Below, piece after piece: positions 17,169 through 24,992 of a stretch of DNA of 38,154 nucleotides. The DNA is taken from the NCBI GenBank assembly GCA_028821575.1, contig JAPPFW010000064.1, forward strand, positions 1 through 38,154, given 5' to 3'. The notes under the pieces were generated by a model. That model saw only the letters and a list, made by a program, of their open reading frames with translations. It was not told where the DNA came from and did no database searches. Every line of letters starts with the position of its first letter. Positions within the stretch are counted from its first letter, which is position 1. The stretch is from a bacterium (GTDB lineage: Bacteria; Actinomycetota; Acidimicrobiia; Spongiisociales; Spongiisociaceae). A program made the position numbers and the translations under genes.

Positions 17169-17390
17169 GTGCGACGCATGAGCGACCTTCTGATATTCGG
17201 CGGCGTTGTCGCCATCCTGGTTGGCTTGGCCGCCCGCTACGGCTTGGTCGCGTGGTTCGGCAACCTGCCGGGCGACATCCGCCGGGTCGGCGAACGGACA
17301 GCGGTCTTCATACCGGTAACGTCGATGATCGTGGTGAGCGTAGTCCTCACCATCATCGTCAACCTGCTGGGAAGATACTTCCGGGGCTGA
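17169..17390 (+). CDS. DUF2905 small membrane protein
   Basis: A 73-residue protein with two hydrophobic segments around the family motif NLPGDIRRVGERTAVFIPV, typical of DUF2905. The start is GTG 17169, or ATG 17178 giving 70 residues. It begins 6 nt after the CBS gene and is probably co-transcribed. Function unknown. The TAGCTGG array starts 2 nt after its stop codon. Confidence 0.85.
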   Translation: MRRMSDLLIFGGVVAILVGLAARYGLVAWFGNLPGDIRRVGERTAVFIPVTSMIVVSVVLTIIVNLLGRYFRG

Positions 17391-17391
17391 G

Positions 17392-17419
17392 TAGCTGGTA
17401 GCTGGTAGCTGGTAGCTGG
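17392..17419. repeat. 7-bp tandem array TAGCTGG x4, left arm
   Basis: Four perfect copies in the convergent gap between the DUF2905 gene and the NYN gene. The end (GGTAGCTGGCTACC) is self-complementary. A looser reversed array follows at 17437-17478. Confidence 0.92.
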
Positions 17420-17436
17420 CTACCACCTCTAGATCC

Positions 17437-17478
17437 GAACATAACATAACACAGCATATTCTACACAGCTAACAACTC
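17437..17478. repeat. Degenerate 7-bp array, right arm, entering the NYN gene
   Basis: Units GAACATA, ACATAAC, ACAGCAT, ATTCTAC, ACAGCTA, ACAACTC. On the minus strand they include TAGCTGT and ATGCTGT, one base from the TAGCTGG of the left arm. The last two units overlap the final codons and stop of the NYN gene. Confidence 0.55.
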
Positions 17479-18695
17479 ACATTGAGCATCCATCCGGCTA
17501 GAGCTTCGCTCCATAGACCCAACGACCCCGACTCCTCGGCCTGCTCCCTGACCCGGCGGTCGCTCGACACTACGACCGCCGACCGGCCCAGACGTCTTGC
17601 GAGGTCAACTAGTTCATCGTCGGCCGTGTGCCCCGCGTTCGTGTACCGGACTTCGACCCCTCCTGCCACCGAGTCGCATGTGGTGTCTCCGGTCTGTGCC
17701 GAGTCGTAGACCACCGTGATCTGAGGCCGACCCCGCGCCAGGGCCTTCAGACGGACCAAGTCGTTCTCCAAGCGGCGCCGGATCTCGGCGGAGTTGAAGC
17801 GGGCATGGTCGAGGTGATGGCCCAGGTTGTACCCGTCGACGAGCAGCGCGAAGGACCGCTCCAGGGTCAGTAGCCACTCGATTGCCGACCGATCATCCGG
17901 CGCCAACCCGCGTGGAAGACCCAGTGGGTCTTCCACGGGTGTCACCACCGGGTCGTTGAAGCTCGACTCCGGGGACAGGGCACGTGCTACGTCGTCCAGA
18001 AGCCGCGCCGCCCCGACCGGGTCCAACTCGCCCCAGGCGCTGGGGGTGGGCTTAGGCGCCGCCGTCCGCTGGACCCGCCTCTGCTTCGCCAGTTCCGCCC
18101 GCGCATCGCCAAGGCGTCGCCGCGTCTCTTCAAGTTCCCCCGTCACCGCCGCCAGTTCCCTCGCCAAGTTGCGGTTCTCCCTTCCGAGCGTTTCGAGACG
18201 CCGAGACTCCCGCTCCCTCCGCCCTCGAACGCGTTCCGCCGCGCTGCGGTCTGCTTTCGAGGCGGCTTGGTCAGCCTTCCGGCGGTACCGTTTGGCTCTG
18301 TTCCTCCAAGACTCGATCTCCGACTCCAACTCCGCGATACGCCGGGTCAGATGTGTCATACGATCCGAGCGTTCGGAGTCCCGCAGCCGTTGGGTGATCT
18401 CATCGAGCCGGACCTCCCACCCTTCCGGCCGTAGGAGGAACAGAGCGGCCGCTTCGCCGTCCGGATCCGCGGGGTCCCGGGCTTCTTCGAATACGTCCGC
18501 CGCTCGTTTACGGAACCAGTCGTTGCGGTCGATCTCTTCCAGGAGCCGACGCTCCAGCGGAGGCACCAACCTACGGCGGGTCTGAGCGGCAATCCGGGCA
18601 AGGCCGGCCGGTACGTCGTCGGAGTCGAGGTCCGACAGCACCTGCCTGGCAACCTCTATGACCCGCGCGAGGCCATCGTGCCTACGGTTACGCAT
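17469..18695 (-). CDS. NYN-domain (YacP-like) protein with coiled coil
   Basis: A 408-residue protein. Residues about 103-205 form a long charged coiled coil. The C-terminal NYN/PIN-like domain has the acidic residues expected of a nuclease: Asp287 in LLVDGYNLGHH, Asp359/360 in HTADDELVD and Asp379 in SSDRRVREQA. YacP-type NYN proteins are RNA-decay factors, so an RNase role is plausible. I chose ATG 18695 (MRNRRHDG) since minus-strand TACGAT lies exactly 7 nt before it; the open frame continues to 18767. It is divergent from the ilv operon. Confidence 0.82.
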   Translation of the reverse strand: MRNRRHDGLARVIEVARQVLSDLDSDDVPAGLARIAAQTRRRLVPPLERRLLEEIDRNDWFRKRAADVFEEARDPADPDGEAAALFLLRPEGWEVRLDEITQRLRDSERSDRMTHLTRRIAELESEIESWRNRAKRYRRKADQAASKADRSAAERVRGRRERESRRLETLGRENRNLARELAAVTGELEETRRRLGDARAELAKQRRVQRTAAPKPTPSAWGELDPVGAARLLDDVARALSPESSFNDPVVTPVEDPLGLPRGLAPDDRSAIEWLLTLERSFALLVDGYNLGHHLDHARFNSAEIRRRLENDLVRLKALARGRPQITVVYDSAQTGDTTCDSVAGGVEVRYTNAGHTADDELVDLARRLGRSAVVVSSDRRVREQAEESGSLGLWSEALAGWMLNVSC

Positions 18696-18702
18696 GCCAC
18701 CA

Positions 18703-18708
18703 ATCGTA
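18703..18708 (-). promoter_or_regulatory. Candidate -10 for leaderless NYN gene
   Basis: Minus-strand TACGAT (TANNNT) followed by 7 nt and the ATG. There is no convincing ribosome site. Confidence 0.45.
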
Positions 18709-18748
18709 CGCCAACTCCGACCAGTCGGGCCCGGTGGGACTACGAATG

Positions 18749-18777
18749 TTGACATCCCGGCTCGCATGCTCCATACT
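18749..18777 (+). promoter_or_regulatory. ilvBNC-leu operon promoter
   Basis: A perfect -35 TTGACA (18749-18754), a 17-bp spacer and a -10 CATACT (18772-18777). Transcription would start near 18784, about 4 nt before the ATG of the ilv leader peptide. It is the best sigma-70-type promoter in the window. Confidence 0.75.
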
Positions 18778-18787
18778 CCGGGTTCCC

Positions 18788-18823
18788 ATGACCCCCGACG
18801 GCAGAGCCCTAGTACTTATGTAG
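18788..18823 (+). CDS. ilvB leader peptide (MTPDGRALVLM)
   Basis: An 11-codon open frame starting about 4 nt after the predicted transcription start, so nearly leaderless. It ends Ala-Leu-Val-Leu-Met-stop, with codons CTA GTA CTT that are unusual in this GC-rich DNA. A terminator-like hairpin follows 30 nt later and ilvB 106 nt later. This arrangement is the known form of branched-chain attenuation: ribosomes stalling on scarce Leu/Val-tRNA would prevent termination. An upstream in-frame ATG (18746) precedes the promoter and is unlikely to be used. Confidence 0.7.
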   Translation: MTPDGRALVLM

Positions 18824-18853
18824 CGCACCGTCGCATCGCGGCTCGTGCGCACC

Positions 18854-18876
18854 AAGCCCTCCACTACGGGGGGCTT
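18854..18876 (+). terminator. ilvB attenuator hairpin
   Basis: AAGCCCTCC pairs with GGGGGGCTT over 9 bp (one G-U), loop ACTAC, followed by TTCTCT. It is an intrinsic terminator form placed between the leader peptide and ilvB. A preceding stem (GCGCAC 18823-18828 with GTGCGC 18845-18850) starts at the leader stop codon, where a stalled ribosome would disrupt it. Confidence 0.75.
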
Positions 18877-18929
18877 TTCTCTAGGACTCCCAGCAAGTTC
18901 CCCGACCACCCGCACGTTAGGAAAACCAG

Positions 18930-20630
18930 ATGAGCAGCATCACCGGTGCTGAGGCACTTATCAAAGCTCTGGAGTATCAAGAAGTCGACGTGGCCTTCGG
19001 CATACCCGGCGGAGCCATCCTGCCTGCCTACGATCCGTTGCTGGATGCTCGATTCCGTCACATCTTGGCCCGTCACGAGCAAGGCGCCGGACACATGGCG
19101 GAGGGATATGCGTGGGCAACCGGCAAGGTCGGCGTGGCGATCGCAACGTCGGGTCCCGGCGCAACCAACCTGGTCACGCCGCTGGCCGACGCCCTGATGG
19201 ACTCCGTACCGATGGTTGCCATCACCGGCCAGGTCCCGACCCATGCGGTCGGCAACGACGCCTTCCAGGAGGCTTACACGACCGGCATCACCATGCCGGC
19301 CACCAAACACAACTACTTCGTCACCGAACCGGACGAGATACCTCAGGTTGTCGCGGAGGCATTCCATCTTGCCGGAACCGGCCGACCGGGTCCCGTTCTC
19401 ATCGACCTTCCCAAGGATGTCCTGAACGCCCGTCTCGAGTGGCGTGATCCCGGACCCATCTCGATGCCCGGTTACCGTCCCACCGTTGAACCCCATCCGC
19501 GTCGCGTGGCTGAAGCTACCAGGCTCATCGAGAGCGCTGAGCGGCCGGTCCTGTACGTGGGCGGGGGGATCATCAAGGCGAATGCTTCCGAGGCCCTCAC
19601 CGCGTTCGCGGAGATGACCAACATGCCGGTGATCACCACGCTCATGGGACGCGGAGCCATCGCAGACAGCCATCCCAATGCGCTGGGAATGCCAGGCATG
19701 CACGGTCTTTACGCGGCCACGACCTCCATCCAGAAAGCCGACGTCCTCGTGGCGATCGGCGTCCGCTTCGACGATCGCGTCACCGGCGACCCCGAGGCCT
19801 TCGCACCCTTCGCGAAGGTCATCCACGCCGACATCGATCCGGCCGAGATCGGTAAGGTCCGGGTACCCGAGGTGCCGATCGTGGGCGATGCCCGCCGGAT
19901 ACTGGAGGCGCTGTGCGAGCGTTGGGGAGACACCCCCACGCCGGAACTCAGAAAGTGGTGGCAGACCATCCGCGAGTGGCAGGAGCGCCATCCGCTCCGC
20001 TTCGAGCAGCAACCGGATGGCCCGATCAAGCCACAGTACATCCTCACCCGTCTCCGCGAGTTGGTGGACGGGGACGCCATAGTCGTGTCCGGCGTCGGCC
20101 AGCACCAGATGTGGGCATCGCAGTTCTGGGGCTTCGAGAAACCCCGCCGTTGGATCAACTCGGGGGGCCTCGGAACTATGGGGTTCGCAGTTCCGGCGGC
20201 GATCGGCGCCAAGGCGGGTAGGCCGGACAAGCAGGTGATCGCGGTCGACGGCGATGGCTGCTTCCAGATGACCGTCCAGGAGTTGCTGACCGCCTCGGTG
20301 GAGCAGATCCCCATCAAAGTGGCGGTGTTCAACAACGCCGCTCACGGCATGGTCCGGCAGTGGCAGAGGTTGTTCTACAACGAACGCTTCTCCGGCTCCA
20401 ACCTTGGCCAGCATCTCCCTGACTACGTGAAGCTCGCCGAAGCCATGGGATGCGTGGGGCTGCGCGCCGACCAGCCCGAGGATGTGGACGGCGTAATCAG
20501 CCGAATGCTCGAGATCGACGACCGGTCTGTGGTGGTCGAGTTCAAGGTGGACCGCGACGAGATGGTGTTCCCGATGGTGCCTGCCGGCGGATCCAACGAC
20601 ATCGTTCTGACAGGACCGGAGGACCTATGA
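18930..20630 (+). CDS. ilvB: Acetolactate synthase large subunit (IlvB)
   Basis: Thiamine-diphosphate enzyme for the first common step of valine, leucine and isoleucine synthesis: joins two pyruvates, or pyruvate and 2-oxobutyrate. The 566-residue protein has catalytic Glu50 in RHEQGAGHMAEGYA, the FAD-domain region RFDDRVTG and the ThDP/Mg motif DGDGCFQMT to NNAAHGM. AGGAAA stands upstream of the ATG. It is first in the operon behind the attenuator and coupled to ilvN by an ATGA overlap. Confidence 0.98.
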   Translation: MSSITGAEALIKALEYQEVDVAFGIPGGAILPAYDPLLDARFRHILARHEQGAGHMAEGYAWATGKVGVAIATSGPGATNLVTPLADALMDSVPMVAITGQVPTHAVGNDAFQEAYTTGITMPATKHNYFVTEPDEIPQVVAEAFHLAGTGRPGPVLIDLPKDVLNARLEWRDPGPISMPGYRPTVEPHPRRVAEATRLIESAERPVLYVGGGIIKANASEALTAFAEMTNMPVITTLMGRGAIADSHPNALGMPGMHGLYAATTSIQKADVLVAIGVRFDDRVTGDPEAFAPFAKVIHADIDPAEIGKVRVPEVPIVGDARRILEALCERWGDTPTPELRKWWQTIREWQERHPLRFEQQPDGPIKPQYILTRLRELVDGDAIVVSGVGQHQMWASQFWGFEKPRRWINSGGLGTMGFAVPAAIGAKAGRPDKQVIAVDGDGCFQMTVQELLTASVEQIPIKVAVFNNAAHGMVRQWQRLFYNERFSGSNLGQHLPDYVKLAEAMGCVGLRADQPEDVDGVISRMLEIDDRSVVVEFKVDRDEMVFPMVPAGGSNDIVLTGPEDL

Positions 20631-21130
20631 GAGAACATCGAGTGCTGAGCGTGCTGGTCGAGGACAAGCCCGGAGTGCTTGCGCGGGTTTCCTCGCTGCT
20701 TGCCCGGAGGGGGTTCAACATCCACTCGCTGGCCGTGGGACCGACTGCCGACGCCGGCCTGTCCACCATGACGATCGTGGTGATGGCCGCCGAACTGGAA
20801 CAGGTCAAGAAGCAGCTGCACAAGCTGGTAAACGTCGTGAAGATCACCGAACTCGATCCCGCGATCTCGATCGAGCGCGAGATCATGCTTGTGAAGGTAA
20901 ACGCCACCTCGGGGCGACGGGGGGACGTAATCGATCTGGCCAGGATCTTCAACGCCACTCCGGTGGATGTAGCGGTCAACTCATTAACCCTGCTCATGGC
21001 CGGCAAGCCCTCCAAACTCAACGACTTCCTTGATCTAGTCCGTCCGTTCGGCATCATCGAGTTGGTCAAGTCGGGACGGATCGCGGTGCGTCGCGAGCCC
21101 AAGGTCCGCAAGCTCAAGGCCGTCGGATGA
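20627..21130 (+). CDS. ilvN: Acetolactate synthase regulatory subunit (IlvN)
   Basis: 167 residues; the N-terminal ACT domain (about 4-75, HRVLSVLVEDKPGVLARVSS) binds valine for feedback inhibition, and the C-terminal half is the ALS_ss_C domain. Start fixed by GGAGG at 20618-20622 and by the ATGA overlap with ilvB. The length is the normal IlvN/IlvH size. Confidence 0.97.
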   Translation: MREHRVLSVLVEDKPGVLARVSSLLARRGFNIHSLAVGPTADAGLSTMTIVVMAAELEQVKKQLHKLVNVVKITELDPAISIEREIMLVKVNATSGRRGDVIDLARIFNATPVDVAVNSLTLLMAGKPSKLNDFLDLVRPFGIIELVKSGRIAVRREPKVRKLKAVG

Positions 21131-21149
21131 TGCCCGGCCGGACAGGCGA

Positions 21150-21155
21150 TAGAAT
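21150..21155 (+). promoter_or_regulatory. Candidate internal -10 before ilvC
   Basis: TAGAAT matches TATAAT at five of six positions in the 52-bp ilvN-ilvC gap and would give a leader of about 20 nt including the AGGGGA ribosome site. No clear -35. A separate ilvC promoter is known in Corynebacterium; here it is inference. Confidence 0.35.
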
Positions 21156-21182
21156 CCCTCCCCGCCCGACTACCAGGGGAAC

Positions 21183-22193
21183 ATGAGCATGGCTTCGATC
21201 CACTACGACCAGGACGCCGATCCCACCGTCGTATCGGGAAGGCGGGTGGCAGTGATCGGCTACGGGAGCCAGGGTCACGCCCACGCTCTCAACCTGCGGG
21301 AGTCCGGGGTCGAGGTCATGGTGGGATTGCGGCCGTCGTCGAAACGGCGGGTAGAGGCTGAAGGCGAGGGCTTGGCAGTGGGCACGGTCCCTGAAGTGGC
21401 CGCCTGGGCCGACGTGGTCATGGTGCTGGTTCCGGACCAGCACGCAGCCGATCTGTACGCAGCCGAGATCGCTCCGCACCTGGTCAACGGTGATGCCCTC
21501 ATGTTTGCTCACGGATTCAACATCCACTTCGGAGAGATCACCCCGGATCCGGGTCTCGACGTCCTGATGGTGGCACCCAAGGGGCCCGGCCATCTGGTAC
21601 GGCGCACCTACATCGAGGGGTCGGGCGTGCCCTGCCTGCTAGCCGTGCATCAGGATGCCAGCGGGAGCGCCAAGCAACTCGGCCTCTCGTACGCCTGGGG
21701 TATCGGAGGTACCAGGGCGGGCGTTCTCGAAACCACCTTCGAAGAGGAGACCGAGACCGACCTCTTCGGTGAACAGGTCATCCTTTGCGGCGGAATGTCG
21801 GAGCTGATCAAGGCCTCCTACGAGACACTGGTCGGAGCCGGCTACCAGCCTGAGTCGGCCTATTTCGAGACACTCCACGAACTGAAGTTGATCGTCGATC
21901 TGCTCTACGAAGGTGGACTCACCTGGATGCGTTACTCGGTGTCGGACACCGCCGAATGGGGCGACTACAGCACCGGGCCCCGTATCGTCACCGAGGAAAC
22001 CAGACAGGTGATGGCAGAGGTTCTGGACGACATCCGGTCAGGGCGCTTCGCGAGGCAATGGATGGACGAGGCCCGCGCGGGCGCCCCCAACCTGCTGGAC
22101 CGTCGTTCTCGCGAACGCGCCCACGAGATAGAGCAGGTAGGCGCCCGGCTACGCGACCTCATGCCCTTCCTGACCCCGAAAGCGCCTGGCTGA
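21183..22193 (+). CDS. ilvC: Ketol-acid reductoisomerase (IlvC)
   Basis: NADPH- and Mg-dependent isomerisation and reduction of acetolactate or acetohydroxybutyrate. The class I (short) enzyme of 336 residues has the [10 protein letters not shown] nucleotide motif (26-35) and the loop RPSSKRR, whose Arg/Ser residues fit NADPH. Two starts are 6 nt apart; ATG 21189 has the better distance (8 nt) from AGGGGA. Its stop TGA overlaps the ATG of the leu leader peptide. Confidence 0.97.
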   Translation: MSMASIHYDQDADPTVVSGRRVAVIGYGSQGHAHALNLRESGVEVMVGLRPSSKRRVEAEGEGLAVGTVPEVAAWADVVMVLVPDQHAADLYAAEIAPHLVNGDALMFAHGFNIHFGEITPDPGLDVLMVAPKGPGHLVRRTYIEGSGVPCLLAVHQDASGSAKQLGLSYAWGIGGTRAGVLETTFEEETETDLFGEQVILCGGMSELIKASYETLVGAGYQPESAYFETLHELKLIVDLLYEGGLTWMRYSVSDTAEWGDYSTGPRIVTEETRQVMAEVLDDIRSGRFARQWMDEARAGAPNLLDRRSRERAHEIEQVGARLRDLMPFLTPKAPG

Positions 22194-22294
22194 TGGACTC
22201 GAGGAGGGCCACCGCCGTACGCGGCTCCGGAACGGCCGCTCGGCCCGACAGCCTACTGGGGTTACTGGCCCTATCGCGCCTCCGCAGCCTCTAG
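22193..22294 (+). CDS. leuA leader peptide, leucine-rich
   Basis: A 33-codon frame whose ATG overlaps the ilvC stop as TGATG. Its end, LLGLLALSRLRSL, has 7 leucines in 13 residues and uses CTA, TTA and CTA, codons that are rare in this DNA. The stop codon falls in the loop of the following hairpin. Position, composition and rare codons mark it as a leucine-sensing leader for leuA. The start is the only uncertain part. Confidence 0.75.
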   Translation: MDSRRATAVRGSGTAARPDSLLGLLALSRLRSL

Positions 22295-22308
22295 AGGGCT
22301 GTGGAGGC
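22278..22308 (+). promoter_or_regulatory. leuA leader hairpin (attenuator or SD switch)
   Basis: GCCTCCGCAGCC pairs with GGCTGTGGAGGC (12 bp, one G-U), loop of 7 nt with the leader stop codon. The tail TTCTGCT is a poor terminator. The left part GCCTCCG is also complementary to CGGAGGC at 22346-22352, which contains the leuA Shine-Dalgarno, so the two pairings exclude each other. A translational switch is at least as likely as transcription termination. Confidence 0.6.
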
Positions 22309-22358
22309 TTCTGCTCCCGTAACCCACCCCACCCCGCATAGACCTCGGAGGCACCCCC

Positions 22359-23882
22359 ATGCCGCAAGACAGACTGATCCTCTTCGACACGACCCTGCGC
22401 GATGGCGAGCAGGCACCCGGAATCGCGCTGACTCCCGACGAGAAGCTGGCAATCGCCCGGCAACTGGCCAGACTCCGCGTCGATGTAATCGAAGCGGGCT
22501 TCGCTGCAGCGTCCGACGGAGACTTCTACGGGGTATCCCAGATCGCCCGCAAGGTAGAGGGTCCCGTCATCGCCTCGCTCGCCCGCTGTGTCCCGGATGA
22601 CATAGACCGTGCGTTCGACGCGGTACGCCACGCGGAGCGTCATCGCATCCATGTCTTCCAGAGCACCTCCCCCATCCACATGGAACGGATGCTGCGGATG
22701 ACTCCCGAAGAAGTCATGAGATCGATCATCGAGTCGGTACGGCGGGCCCGTCGTTACACGGACGACGTGGAGTTCTCCCCGCAGGACGCCACCCGCTCCG
22801 ACCCCGATTTCATGATTGCCTGCTGCAGGGCGGCCGTCCGCGAAGGTGCGACGACGATCAACATCCCGGACACCGTTGGCTTCGCCACCCCAGAGGACTA
22901 CGTCGAACTGCTCCGGCGGGTCTACGACGAGGTTCTCGATGGACGCGACAACGTCATCGTCTCGACGCACTGTCACAACGACCTGGGTCTGGCGGTCGCC
23001 AACTCGCTCTCCGCCATCCACGCAGGAGCGCGCCAGATCGAAGGGGCGATAAACGGGATAGGCGAACGAGCCGGGAATACCTCCACCGAAGAGATCATCA
23101 TGGCCGTCACCACCCGTGCCGATCACTTCGGCGTCGAAATCGCGGCCAACACCGAGGAGATAGTCCCCACCAGCCGTTTGGTATCCCGGTTGACCGGCTA
23201 TCCGGTGCAGTTCAACAAGGCGGTGGTGGGACGAAATGCGTTTGCCCACGAGTCGGGCATCCACCAGCACGGGGTCCTGCGCGACCGCGAGACCTACGAG
23301 ATAATCGATCCCAAGTCGGTCGGCGCGGAGAGCCAGATAGTGCTCGGCAAGCACTCTGGCCGGGCGGGGTTCGCCGACGCGCTCGCCAAACTGGACATCG
23401 TGCTGGAGGACGAGCAGTTCGCCGACGCCTTCCGGCGCTTCAAGGCCTTGGCGGACCGCAAGGTCGAGATCAACGAGAGCGAGTTGCGGGCAATCATCCG
23501 CTACGGCGAGAGCCGAGCGGACCAGACGGTCCGCATGATCTCCATGAGGGTCAGTGGCGGCAGCGACGTGACACCTGCCGCCACAGTCCGGGTGGTTCGG
23601 GGCGACTCGAGCGAATCCGAGGAGTTCGCGGGCGCCGGGGACGGCATGGTGGATGCAACTTTCGACGCCCTCAAGAAGGCTTTCCGACTGGATGTGGACC
23701 TGCTCGACTACCGTGTGGTTCCGGTTACAGCCGGAGCGGACGCCATGGCCGAAGTAAACGTCGTAGTACGGGTCGGCGGCTCCACCCATCGCGGGCGGGC
23801 CGTGTCGACCGATGTAGTGGAGGGGTCGGGTCACGCCTTCGTCGAGGCCCTCAACCGAGCGCTGAGCGCTGTCAATGGGTGA
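22359..23882 (+). CDS. leuA: 2-isopropylmalate synthase (LeuA)
   Basis: First leucine-specific step: acetyl-CoA plus 2-ketoisovalerate to 2-isopropylmalate. 507 residues, with the HMGL-like catalytic domain (DTTLRDGEQ with Asp10, Arg14 and Asp15; metal His204 and His206 in [18 protein letters not shown]) and a C-terminal LeuA dimer domain for leucine feedback (from about 385). GGAGG is 7 nt before the ATG. It overlaps leuB by 8 nt. The short bacterial-type length differs from the longer LeuA form common in mycobacteria and corynebacteria. Confidence 0.95.
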   Translation: MPQDRLILFDTTLRDGEQAPGIALTPDEKLAIARQLARLRVDVIEAGFAAASDGDFYGVSQIARKVEGPVIASLARCVPDDIDRAFDAVRHAERHRIHVFQSTSPIHMERMLRMTPEEVMRSIIESVRRARRYTDDVEFSPQDATRSDPDFMIACCRAAVREGATTINIPDTVGFATPEDYVELLRRVYDEVLDGRDNVIVSTHCHNDLGLAVANSLSAIHAGARQIEGAINGIGERAGNTSTEEIIMAVTTRADHFGVEIAANTEEIVPTSRLVSRLTGYPVQFNKAVVGRNAFAHESGIHQHGVLRDRETYEIIDPKSVGAESQIVLGKHSGRAGFADALAKLDIVLEDEQFADAFRRFKALADRKVEINESELRAIIRYGESRADQTVRMISMRVSGGSDVTPAATVRVVRGDSSESEEFAGAGDGMVDATFDALKKAFRLDVDLLDYRVVPVTAGADAMAEVNVVVRVGGSTHRGRAVSTDVVEGSGHAFVEALNRALSAVNG

Positions 23883-24942
23883 CCGCCGCTATCGGATTGC
23901 TGTGATCGGCGGGGATGGCATCGGCCCTGAGGTCACCGACCAAGCTCTCAAGTCTCTGGACGCGGTCGCCGACCGGTGCGGGTTCTCCGTGGACACGAAT
24001 CACTACGACTTGGGCGGAACTCGGTACCTGGCCACGGGGGAGGTGCTTCCCGAATCGGTGGTGGAGGAACTAGCCTCCCACGACGCTGTCCTGATCGGGG
24101 CAGTCGGCCGTCCCGACGTTCCTCCAGGGATCCTCGAGAGGGGTCTGCTCCTCAAGCTTCGTTTCGACTTCGACCTGTACGTCAATCTGCGGCCGGTCAA
24201 GCTCCTACCGGGAGTCCCCACCCCGATAACCGGGCTCACGCCGGAACGCTGTGACATCCTGATCGCGCGGGAGAATACCGAAGGACCTTACTGCGACGCC
24301 GGAGGGGTCTTACGCAAGGGGACGCCGGCCGAGGTGGCCATCCAGGAGTCGCTCAACACCCGCTTCGGCGTGGGACGAATAGTCACGTTCGCCTTCGAGC
24401 AGGCGCTGCTACGCCGCCGGCGCCTCACCCTGTGCCACAAGACCAACGTGCTGACCTATGCGGGAGATCTCTGGAACCGCACTGTGCACGAACTGTCGGA
24501 GAACTACCCTCACGTCGAGGTCGACTACGTGCACGTCGACGCGATGTGCCTCTATCTGGTCACTTCCCCGGAGCGCTTCGACGTGGTCGTCACCGACAAC
24601 CTGTTCGGGGACATAATCACCGACCTGGGCGCCGCTGTTCAGGGCGGGATGGGCCTGGCCGCCAGTGGCAACCTGAATCCGGAGCGCGACTACCCATCGA
24701 TCTTTGAGCCGGTCCACGGGTCGGCACCCGACATCGTGGGACTGGGATGGGCCAACCCCGTGGCCGCGGTCCTGTCGGTTGCCATGTGCCTGGCCCATCT
24801 CGGAGAAGGCGTGGCCGCATCCATCGTCGAGGAAGCCGCTGCGGCCGTGGTCCCGACGATGAACTCCATGGGCGGACCTGACATGGGCGCCACCACGGAG
24901 GAGTTGGGCGATCGGATTGCGGTCGCGGTAGCAGGGGCCTGA
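23875..24942 (+). CDS. leuB: 3-isopropylmalate dehydrogenase (LeuB)
   Basis: NAD-dependent oxidative decarboxylation in leucine synthesis. 355 residues of the isocitrate/isopropylmalate dehydrogenase family: GGDGIGPEV (12-20), Arg-rich substrate region NLRPVKL, and signature [13 protein letters not shown]. The leucine operon context and length argue for LeuB rather than isocitrate or tartrate dehydrogenase. leuCD are not in this window. Confidence 0.94.
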   Translation: MGDRRYRIAVIGGDGIGPEVTDQALKSLDAVADRCGFSVDTNHYDLGGTRYLATGEVLPESVVEELASHDAVLIGAVGRPDVPPGILERGLLLKLRFDFDLYVNLRPVKLLPGVPTPITGLTPERCDILIARENTEGPYCDAGGVLRKGTPAEVAIQESLNTRFGVGRIVTFAFEQALLRRRRLTLCHKTNVLTYAGDLWNRTVHELSENYPHVEVDYVHVDAMCLYLVTSPERFDVVVTDNLFGDIITDLGAAVQGGMGLAASGNLNPERDYPSIFEPVHGSAPDIVGLGWANPVAAVLSVAMCLAHLGEGVAASIVEEAAAAVVPTMNSMGGPDMGATTEELGDRIAVAVAGA

Positions 24943-24955
24943 GAGCCAGGGGGAG

Positions 24956-24985
24956 TTGGCCTAAGCGTGCGGCCGCTAATAGTTT
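24956..24985 (+). promoter_or_regulatory. Candidate promoter for leaderless pntAA
   Basis: -35 TTGGCC (24956-24961), 18-bp spacer, -10 TAGTTT (24980-24985), then 7 nt to the pntAA ATG, which lacks a ribosome site. Confidence 0.5.
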
Positions 24986-24992
24986 CCGAACC

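Noticed and set aside
18824..18929. T-box riboswitch before ilvB
   Set aside because: No 14-nt T-box core or specifier stem is visible; the Leu/Val leader peptide explains the region better.
22149..23834. Long minus-strand open frame opposite leuA
   Set aside because: GC-rich codon bias keeps this antisense frame open; its protein is rich in His, Arg, Gly and Asp with no domain, and leuA on the plus strand is certain.
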